A stretch of DNA of 23,080 bases from Acidobacteriota bacterium (GTDB lineage Bacteria; Acidobacteriota; Holophagae; Thermotomaculales; Thermotomaculaceae), in assembly GCA_003650445.1 (NCBI GenBank), contig QMQE01000016.1, positions 1 to 23,080 on the forward strand, read 5' to 3'. Numbering within the stretch: the stretch's first letter is position 1; each line of letters begins with the position of its first letter. Position numbers and translations under genes: made by a program. The notes under the pieces are model-generated. The model searched no databases. It saw nothing but the letters and a program-made list of their open reading frames with translations, and was not told the origin of the DNA. This document shows, in pieces, positions 15,294 to 20,665 of this stretch.

Positions 15294-15329
15294 AAACCCG
15301 GGCAGGACCATTCCTCTCCGGGTTTTTTT
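15294..15329 (+). terminator. Intrinsic terminator after the lytic transglycosylase gene
   Basis: AAACCCGG (15294-15301) pairs with CCGGGTTT (15318-15325) over a 16-base loop, followed by T to 15329. Confidence 0.85.
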
Positions 15330-15363
15330 GCAGGCCAATTGTCATGGGATTCCCGGTTTGTAT

Positions 15364-15392
15364 TTGTAAATCTGTTCTGTGTCCGGTATAAT
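15364..15392 (+). promoter_or_regulatory. Sigma70-type promoter giving a leaderless receiver mRNA
   Basis: TTGTAA (15364-15369), a 17-bp spacer and a perfect TATAAT (15387-15392). Exactly six bases separate the -10 box from the ATG at 15399, so transcription should start on or within a base of the start codon. No Shine-Dalgarno is present. Confidence 0.65.
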
Positions 15393-15398
15393 AAATTC

Positions 15399-15764
15399 AT
15401 GAAAATTTTAATTGGTGATGATTCTCCTTTGATTCTTGATATCCTTACAGCTGCATTTAAACGGGCAGGGTATGAACCAATCACGGCTCAGAATGGTGCC
15501 GAGGTGTTGAAAAAAGCCATGGGGTTTCTTCCGGATGCTATCTTAATGGATTATGCGATGCCGATGCTGGATGGTTTGTCAGTTCTGCGTCAGTTGAAGG
15601 CTTCTCCTTTGACTCGAGATGTGCGGGTGTATCTGTTGTCCGGGTTTTCTGATGGCAAAATGCTACAACAGATAAAGGAAGCCGGAGCGAATGGTTTTTT
15701 TGTCAAACCCTTTGATGTCCATGAGGTGGTCGATCGAATTTGTAAGGATGTGGCGGACTTGTGA
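15399..15764 (+). CDS. Stand-alone CheY-like response regulator receiver
   Basis: The protein has 121 residues, a single receiver domain with no output domain. The acidic pair Asp7-Asp8 binds Mg, Asp51 (ILMDYAMP) is the phosphate acceptor, Ser81 (LLSGF) is the switch Ser/Thr and Lys103 (FVKPF) the conserved lysine. It should relay phosphate from a histidine kinase; no kinase is in the window, so its partner is unknown. The start ATG 15399 is chosen because the domain begins there; the in-frame ATG at 15339 lies ahead of the promoter. The last 102 bp overlap the end of the PiT gene on the other strand. Confidence 0.93.
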   Translation: MKILIGDDSPLILDILTAAFKRAGYEPITAQNGAEVLKKAMGFLPDAILMDYAMPMLDGLSVLRQLKASPLTRDVRVYLLSGFSDGKMLQQIKEAGANGFFVKPFDVHEVVDRICKDVADL

Positions 15765-16949
15765 TGATGATTTCTCGAAAGCTGTACAACCAGGGTGCTG
15801 TCGAATATACGAATTTAGCTTTTTTTTAGAATGAAGATCTGTCTTTGCCGATGTTTCTATCAGTGGTTCTTTCTTCTGTAACTGAATCTCAACCGTAGCC
15901 TTGTCCGGTGCAATGACGGTCTGGTTAAATACATTTTGCATAAAAAACAGGGCGAAAAAAGTGATGATGCTGGCGAGAATCGGTGTGGCAATCCAGCCGA
16001 GGCTTATTTTCCCCAGCAGGGAATAATGGATCCCCTTGCCGCCCCGTACCAGTCCGATGCCTACCAGTGCGCCGATGGCGGCCTGAGAGCTGGAAATCGG
16101 AACCAGTGGAACTGGGGGCAGGCCGTGCGCAGTGAGGAAAGCATTCAGGCCTTTGGATGCAAACACGAAAAGAACGGTGGCTTCTGCCATGACCACGATG
16201 AGTGCGGCCAGGGGTGTCAGCTTTACGACGTTGGACCCTACCGTTTCCATAACACCCTTTGAATATGTAGCGACTCCCACCGCGATGGAAATTCCACCAA
16301 GGAGAAAAAGTTGCTGGGTCCCGCTGAATGTTCCGATCAATGGGAAAGCAAACGAGTGGAGGGGCGAAGACGGTACGAAAACACCAACCACGTTGGCGAT
16401 GTTATTGGCGCCAAGGGAGTAGGCACCAAAGGCACCGACAATGATTAATCCGTAGCGGGTGAATTGGTCCTGACGCAGCAGATGCAGAGAACTGCGGTTT
16501 ACCACGAATCGAACGATGATGTAGAGGAATGCTGCAATTACCCCTGCCAGAATCGGGCAGATTACCCAGGTTCCAACAATCTGGGTCAGGATGGTTATAT
16601 CTGTTGATCGGTGGGCAAAAAAGTTCCAGCCGATGATTGCTCCGACGATTGCCTGGGAGGTAGAAACGGGTAGTTTGATTCTAACCATTACAAAGATTGC
16701 CACGGCTGCGGAAAGTGCAACGGTGAAGGCCCCCCCCAGTTCATTGACAGAACCGAGTTTCCCGAGGGTCTCGCTGGTGCCACTCCCACCGATTACCGCA
16801 CCGAGAATGACAAATACCCCGCAGATAATGGCTGCGGTTTTGAACTTAATCATCCGTGAGCCGACGGCAGTTCCAAATACATTGGCAGCATCATTGGCTC
16901 CCAATGACCAGCCAAGAAAAAGACCCGATGAAAGAAAGAATAGTAACAT
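15663..16949 (-). CDS. PiT-family inorganic phosphate permease
   Basis: The protein has 428 residues with about ten membrane segments. The duplicated family signature is present twice: GANDAANVFGTAVGSR (17-32) and SLGANNIANVVG near residue 180; PVSTSQAIVGAIIGWN and PISSSQAAIGALVG are the matching second signatures of each half. It imports phosphate by H+ or Na+ symport. The membrane core ends near residue 345; a soluble tail of about 83 residues follows, of which the last 33 codons are antisense to the receiver gene. The start ATG 16947-16949 lies 5 bp after the stop of the DUF47 gene. DUF47 proteins are the usual partner of PiT permeases and are thought to regulate them. Confidence 0.94.
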   Translation of the reverse strand: MLLFFLSSGLFLGWSLGANDAANVFGTAVGSRMIKFKTAAIICGVFVILGAVIGGSGTSETLGKLGSVNELGGAFTVALSAAVAIFVMVRIKLPVSTSQAIVGAIIGWNFFAHRSTDITILTQIVGTWVICPILAGVIAAFLYIIVRFVVNRSSLHLLRQDQFTRYGLIIVGAFGAYSLGANNIANVVGVFVPSSPLHSFAFPLIGTFSGTQQLFLLGGISIAVGVATYSKGVMETVGSNVVKLTPLAALIVVMAEATVLFVFASKGLNAFLTAHGLPPVPLVPISSSQAAIGALVGIGLVRGGKGIHYSLLGKISLGWIATPILASIITFFALFFMQNVFNQTVIAPDKATVEIQLQKKEPLIETSAKTDLHSKKKLNSYIRQHPGCTAFEKSSSQVRHILTNSIDHLMDIKGFDKKTIRSGFLYLL

Positions 16950-16954
16950 CGGGA

Positions 16955-17599
16955 TCAGATGCTCCGTTTGATGGTGTAGATAGACAAACGATCTGCTACA
17001 TTTTCTGCTTCATCAGAAATTTTTGCCACGTTGACAGCCACATCCCTGAGATGCATCTTGCGGCTCAGCTTCATATCTCTCCTGAAAATTTTCATTCTCA
17101 GTGTAGTTGCAATGCGGTCTGTTTCCTTTTCAAAAAAATAGACCTTGTGAATGTGATCCTTCACACGGCTCAGCTCCCGGAAAAAAGCTCTTGACGCACT
17201 GACCAGCTCCTGACCTGCCTGTACACTGGAATTTCCCAGGCTGGCAAAATCTTCTGTCAATTCCATGGGAATATCCGGCACTTCGATGGAAAACTGCGTC
17301 AATGTTTCCTTGGCAACGTCAATAATATCATCCAGGTGTTCCAGAAGGCCCAGAACATCTCCCCGCATCTCAGGTATCAGAGAATGGCTGTACAATTGAT
17401 TTTCGATTTCCCTGCGTAATTTATCCGCCCTGGATTCATACTGGTCCACAAGCGCAATTCGCTCCTCAAACTCATCGGTCTTATTATCCAGGTAGTTCTG
17501 CAGTCCCTTTTGAAAAACAATCATGCCCTCACTGATGGCATCGAGATATTCATCTATCCTTGCAATAAGAAGCTTGGTGAGGCTTTGAATCAGTGCCAT
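16955..17599 (-). CDS. DUF47/PhoU-like regulator of phosphate transport
   Basis: The protein has 214 residues, all helical, of the DUF47 family related to PhoU. Recognisable parts: YESRADKLRREIENQLY, the acidic LLEHLDDIIDVAKETL helix and a C-terminal EKETDRIATTLRMKIF and SDEAENVADRLSIYTIKRSI. Repeated Glu/Asp-x-x-x-Asp patterns on the helices match the metal-binding faces of PhoU proteins. It probably controls the PiT permease encoded 5 bp downstream. The start ATG 17597-17599 has GGAGGG five bases upstream; the gene lies 27 bp after the CYTH gene. Confidence 0.92.
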   Translation of the reverse strand: MALIQSLTKLLIARIDEYLDAISEGMIVFQKGLQNYLDNKTDEFEERIALVDQYESRADKLRREIENQLYSHSLIPEMRGDVLGLLEHLDDIIDVAKETLTQFSIEVPDIPMELTEDFASLGNSSVQAGQELVSASRAFFRELSRVKDHIHKVYFFEKETDRIATTLRMKIFRRDMKLSRKMHLRDVAVNVAKISDEAENVADRLSIYTIKRSI

Positions 17600-17626
17600 T
17601 GTTCCCTCCTTCGGTTCGGTTTATCT

Positions 17627-18122
17627 TTATTCAGGTTTTTTTTCATTCCAGCGGGAAAAGGGAGTTTGAGAGAGATTGATGTTAAGGTATTTCGGATCGT
17701 CTGTCACTTCTGTGCCAAGCCATGGCGGCAGCATAACTGCTTCATCCTCAGCGGACAGCTCCACTTCTGCGACAACGAGGCCCCTGTTTTCTTCTTCAAA
17801 GCAGTCAATTTCAAAGGTGTGGTTGCCATAATTGACAATATAGCGGGTTTTGACAACCGGTAGGCCCAGAGCCATTTCTCTCAACATTTCTTCGGCATCT
17901 GAAATCGGAATCGCGTATTCAAACTCCCTGCGTTGGCGTTCTGAAATGCCTCTTGATGGTAAGCCACGCCTGGTTCCCCGCAATGCGTACCCGTACGGCG
18001 CGATCCGGGTCAAGGGACAGGTAGCCCTGGCGATATGTTACGCCGGCAGCATCGTTTTTCCAGCTCATGCTTTTTACCAGAAATTTTCGCTCAATTTCCC
18101 TGCCCACAGTACTGCCTGCCAT
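17627..18122 (-). pseudogene. CYTH-domain (triphosphate tunnel enzyme) gene broken by one frameshift
   Basis: Two overlapping frames join into one CYTH protein of about 164 residues. The first (start ATG 18120-18122) gives REIERKFLVK with the ExExK signature Glu9-x-Glu11-x-Lys13, YRQGYLSLDPDRAVRVRIAG and AWLTIK. The second gives GISERQRREFEYAIPISDAE, VVKTRYIVNYGNHTFEIDCF, LVVAEVELSAEDE and the stop at 17627. The frames meet if one base is removed in the run at 17951-17954: LTIK then continues straight into GISERQ. CYTH enzymes hydrolyse inorganic or organic triphosphates, or in some cases make cAMP. All catalytic residues seem intact on either side, so this may be a sequencing error or a fresh mutation rather than an old pseudogene. 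First gene of the CYTH-DUF47-PiT operon. Confidence 0.85.
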
Positions 18123-18162
18123 TTTGCTTGATTCCTTTCCTACATTCAGCAAAGGTTCGACC

Positions 18163-18191
18163 ATTATTGCGCCCGGGCGGCACTTTGTCAA
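18163..18191 (-). promoter_or_regulatory. Sigma70-type promoter of the CYTH-DUF47-PiT operon
   Basis: On the minus strand a perfect TTGACA (18186-18191), a 17-bp spacer and AATAAT (18163-18168). Predicted start near 18156, leader about 34 bases. The spacer contains the palindrome GCCCGGGC (18171-18178), which might bind a regulator. Confidence 0.7.
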
Positions 18192-18289
18192 GCAGGGGGT
18201 GGCGCAGCGTGCTGCAGCTTAAACAGAAAGCAGGCGGCAGGGAGAGGCTATTTCTTTGATATTCCCTTTCGGATTGTGTTTCTTTTCTG

Positions 18290-18305
18290 ATTTGCTTCGG
18301 CAAAT
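18290..18305 (+). other. Hairpin with a TTCG tetraloop upstream of tryptophanase
   Basis: ATTTGC-TTCG-GCAAAT, a 6-bp perfect stem capped by the very stable UUCG tetraloop when read on the plus strand. No T run follows, so it is not a standard terminator. It sits about 95 bp before the tnaA start. Confidence 0.45.
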
Positions 18306-18400
18306 AAAGGAACGTCCTGGTTGGCATTCGGGCAGTACTCAATGGGTCTCTGTGTTACAATAGCCCGGTGCATGAAATCACACGACCGGGAGAAAAATCA

Positions 18401-19774
18401 ATGAAAACAATGATCGAACCCTTCAAGATCAAAATGGTGGAATCCATTCGCCAGACAACGGAAGAAGAGCGGATTGAAATTTTAGAAAAAGCAGATTATA
18501 ACCCGTTTCGAATCAAAGCGGAAGACATCCTCATTGATTTCCTGACCGATAGCGGTACAGGGGCCATGAGTGACCGCCAGTGGGCAGCCATGATGACAGG
18601 GGATGAGGCGTATGCGGGAAGTAAGAGTTTTTTTCGATTTGAAAAAGCGGTACAGAATATTACAGGGTTTAAACATATCATTCCGACCCACCAGGGCCGT
18701 GCTGCCGAGCGAATTCTGTTCAGTGTTGCCGTAAAGGAAGGGGACATGATTCCCAGCAATACGCATTTTGATACAACTCGGGCCAATATTGAGTTCAATA
18801 AAGCAGAGGCTGTGGACCTGGTGATTCCCGAGGGGAAAATTCCGACACTGGAACATCCCTTCAAGGGGAACATGGACCTGAAGCGTCTATCGGGTTTTCT
18901 GGAAAAATACCATGATAACGTTCCCATCGGCATGATTACCATCACGAACAATTCCGGGGGCGGCCAGCCGGTTTCCATGGAGAACATCCGGGAAACTTCG
19001 AAGTTGCTGCATAAATACGGTATCCCTTTCTTCATTGATGCCTGCCGTTTTGCGGAAAATGCCTATTTCATCAAGCTTCGTGAAAAAGGATACCGGGACA
19101 AAAAGGTATTGGAAATTGCCAGGGAGATGTTCTCGTATGCCGATGGCTGTACCATGAGTGCCAAAAAGGATGCCATGGTAAACATTGGCGGATTTCTTGC
19201 CATGAATGACGATACGCTGGCAATGAACTCGCGAAACCTGTTGATTCTCACAGAGGGATTCCCCAGCTACGGTGGCCTTGCTGGACGGGATCTGGATGCC
19301 CTGGCTGTTGGTTTGGAAGAGGTTCTTCAGGAGGACTACCTGAAATACCGGCTTAGGACTGCGGCCTACATGGGTGAACGGCTCACTGAGGCCGGTATTG
19401 ACATTATTCGACCCACCGGCGGCCATGCGGTCTACATTGACGCCAAGGCGTTTTATCCCCACATCCCGGCTTCTCAGTTCCCCGGGCAGGTGCTCTGTGG
19501 AGAGCTCTACAGAAAAGGCGGTATCCGTGGCGTGGAAATCGGTAGCGTGATGTTCGGGAAGAAAGACCCTGAGACAGGTTCGGAAATCCCCGCCGAAATG
19601 GAACTGGTTCGCCTTGCTTTCCCGAGGCGGGCGTATACTCAAAGCCATTTCGATTTTGCAATTGAGGCCATAATTGAAACCTATGGGGAACGGGACAGGG
19701 CAAAAGGGTTGAAAATTACCTGGGAACCACCATTTCTCAGGCATTTTACTGCAAAATTTACCCTCGCAGATTGA
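18401..19774 (+). CDS. tnaA: Tryptophanase (PLP-dependent beta-eliminating lyase)
   Basis: The protein has 457 residues, full length for the tryptophanase/tyrosine phenol-lyase family. PLP lysine is Lys256 in TMSAKKDAMVNIGGF; other landmarks are LTDSGTGAMSDRQWAAMM (48-65), PTHQGRAAE (95-103), FIDACRFAENAYFI (211-224) and FPSYGGLAGRD (287-297). Two positions that separate the two enzymes point to tryptophanase: Asp124 (FDTT, where the phenol-lyase has Thr) and Ile380 (GVEIG, where the phenol-lyase has Arg). It would split tryptophan into indole, pyruvate and ammonia. The start ATG 18401 has GGGAG (18388-18392) eight bases upstream; an in-frame GTG at 18368 has none. A weak TACAAT box lies at 18356-18361. 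No tnaC-like leader peptide with a Trp codon was found. The HD gene follows after 14 bp. Confidence 0.9.
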   Translation: MKTMIEPFKIKMVESIRQTTEEERIEILEKADYNPFRIKAEDILIDFLTDSGTGAMSDRQWAAMMTGDEAYAGSKSFFRFEKAVQNITGFKHIIPTHQGRAAERILFSVAVKEGDMIPSNTHFDTTRANIEFNKAEAVDLVIPEGKIPTLEHPFKGNMDLKRLSGFLEKYHDNVPIGMITITNNSGGGQPVSMENIRETSKLLHKYGIPFFIDACRFAENAYFIKLREKGYRDKKVLEIAREMFSYADGCTMSAKKDAMVNIGGFLAMNDDTLAMNSRNLLILTEGFPSYGGLAGRDLDALAVGLEEVLQEDYLKYRLRTAAYMGERLTEAGIDIIRPTGGHAVYIDAKAFYPHIPASQFPGQVLCGELYRKGGIRGVEIGSVMFGKKDPETGSEIPAEMELVRLAFPRRAYTQSHFDFAIEAIIETYGERDRAKGLKITWEPPFLRHFTAKFTLAD

Positions 19775-19788
19775 ATGGAGAATGGGGC

Positions 19789-20337
19789 ATGCGTAAGCAA
19801 GCGGAAGCTCTTGTAGAGGAATACGTTAAAAAGGACTCACTGAAACGGCATCTGTTCGCTGTTGAAGCCGCTATGGGCTTTTATGCCTGTAAGTTTGCTG
19901 AAGATGAAGAATACTGGCGGATCACCGGACTGCTCCATGATTTTGATTATGAGCGTTTTCCGGATCAGCACCCCTTGAAAGGGATGGAAATTCTGAGGGA
20001 CAAGGGATTCCCCGATGAAATGATTGAGGCAATCGGTGGACATGCGGATTATACAGGAATTCCCCGGATGACCTTGCTTGCCAAAACGCTGTATGCCGTA
20101 GATGAATTGTCCGGGTTCGTGATGGCGGTAGCCTATGTCCGTCCATCTCGGCTGTTGGGGGATGTTCCGGTAAAATCTGTGAGGAAGAAACTGAAAGATA
20201 AGGCATTTGCGAGACAGGTAAACCGAGATGAAATCCGCAGGGGCGCCGAGGAATTAGGGGTTGAACTGGGAGAACATATACAAAATGTCATCGACGCCCT
20301 CAAAACGGATCCGGTTCGGTTGGGCTTTGGGGGTTGA
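19789..20337 (+). CDS. HD-domain metal-dependent phosphohydrolase
   Basis: The protein has 182 residues. The metal-binding HD pattern is His21, His50-Asp51 (GLLHDFDYERFPDQH), with His61 and His85 (IGGHADY) and the distal Asp105 (YAVDELSGF). This is the small uncharacterised HD class often annotated as HDIG or hydrolase; substrates are not known. The start ATG 19789 is chosen because GGAG (19777-19780) lies eight bases upstream; a TTG at 19771 overlaps the tnaA stop and lacks a site. Co-transcribed with tnaA, 14 bp apart, so a role linked to amino-acid breakdown or to its control is possible but not shown. Confidence 0.88.
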   Translation: MRKQAEALVEEYVKKDSLKRHLFAVEAAMGFYACKFAEDEEYWRITGLLHDFDYERFPDQHPLKGMEILRDKGFPDEMIEAIGGHADYTGIPRMTLLAKTLYAVDELSGFVMAVAYVRPSRLLGDVPVKSVRKKLKDKAFARQVNRDEIRRGAEELGVELGEHIQNVIDALKTDPVRLGFGG

Positions 20338-20348
20338 TCAGCCCGGTG

Positions 20349-20387
20349 TTGCCCCCGTGTCCTCATTGGAGGACATATTGGGGGCAA
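20349..20387 (+). other. Long two-tier hairpin after the tnaA-HD operon
   Basis: TTGCCCCC (20349-20356) pairs with GGGGGCAA (20380-20387); inside, TGTCCTC (20358-20364) pairs with GAGGACA (20369-20375) over the loop ATTG. Fifteen base pairs in all with one small internal loop. There is no T run, so it may be a weak terminator, an mRNA 3' end stabiliser, or a protein site for the sigma54 promoter about 145 bp downstream. Confidence 0.7.
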
Positions 20388-20407
20388 ATTTAAGGGTTTC
20401 GTCAGTA

Positions 20408-20456
20408 TTGTGACAACTAATGGGCAACTGCCCCCGAAATCTTGACACTATCGGGG
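20408..20456 (+). promoter_or_regulatory. Cluster of inverted repeats upstream of the sigma54 promoter
   Basis: TTGT-G-ACAA (20408-20416), GGGCA-AC-TGCCC (20422-20433) and CCCCGA-N13-TCGGGG (20432-20456) lie centred about 102, 86 and 70 bp before the predicted start at 20514. Activators of sigma54 usually bind inverted repeats 80-150 bp upstream. The words TGCCCCCG at 20350 and 20429 repeat. Confidence 0.45.
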
Positions 20457-20486
20457 TGAAAACTGTCTAACTATTAGATTTCTATC

Positions 20487-20503
20487 TTGGCATGGACCTT
20501 GCA
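20487..20503 (+). promoter_or_regulatory. Sigma54 (-24/-12) promoter
   Basis: TTGGCATGGACCTTGCA matches 13 of the 14 fixed positions of the consensus YTGGCACGRNNNTTGCW, with GG (20489-20490) and GC (20501-20502) exactly ten bases apart as required. Predicted start is about 20514. No protein-coding gene lies downstream on this strand. Confidence 0.75.
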
Positions 20504-20513
20504 TGTATATTTG

Positions 20514-20630
20514 TGTAGAAAGAATACACGGGGGAAGCCATTAAAGATTGCCTATCACAAAAAAACACCTAACTTGGCTTACCAACACTACCCATCAAAG
20601 AATCCTTCATAAAATTTCCCCCGTTTCTTT
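20514..20630 (+). ncRNA. Candidate sigma54-dependent structured small RNA
   Basis: The stretch after the sigma54 promoter codes for nothing longer than about 13 codons. ACGGGGGAA (20528-20536) pairs perfectly with TTCCCCCGT (20616-20624), closing a loop of 79 bases, and the right arm is followed by a pyrimidine-rich tract (TTCTTTCTCTTT) resembling a weak terminator tail. Within the loop AAAGATT (20543-20549) can pair with AATCCTT (20601-20607) with one mismatch, and TTGG-CTTA-CCAA (20574-20585) forms a small hairpin. AAGCCA (20535-20540) could instead pair with TGGCTT (20575-20580). A stretch ACAAAAAAACACC (20557-20569) is unpaired and A-rich. The 3' end is uncertain; it could run on past CCTCCC (20643-20648) towards the dxs 3' end. 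I know no RNA family that matches. Confidence 0.4.
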
Positions 20631-20665
20631 CTCTTTCCCATTCCTCCCGCTAAGAAGACACACAA

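Noticed and set aside
18342..18404. 20-codon frame overlapping the tnaA start by an ATGA junction, as a possible tnaC-like leader peptide
   Set aside because: It has no ribosome binding site, no Trp codon and no similarity to TnaC, and the likely -10 box lies inside it.
18887..19744. 285-codon minus-strand frame opposite tnaA
   Set aside because: A shadow of the tryptophanase frame without motifs of its own.
20442..20471. TTGACA at 20442-20447 as the -35 box of a sigma70 promoter
   Set aside because: No acceptable -10 box lies 16-18 bp downstream; the sigma54 element just after it is far stronger.
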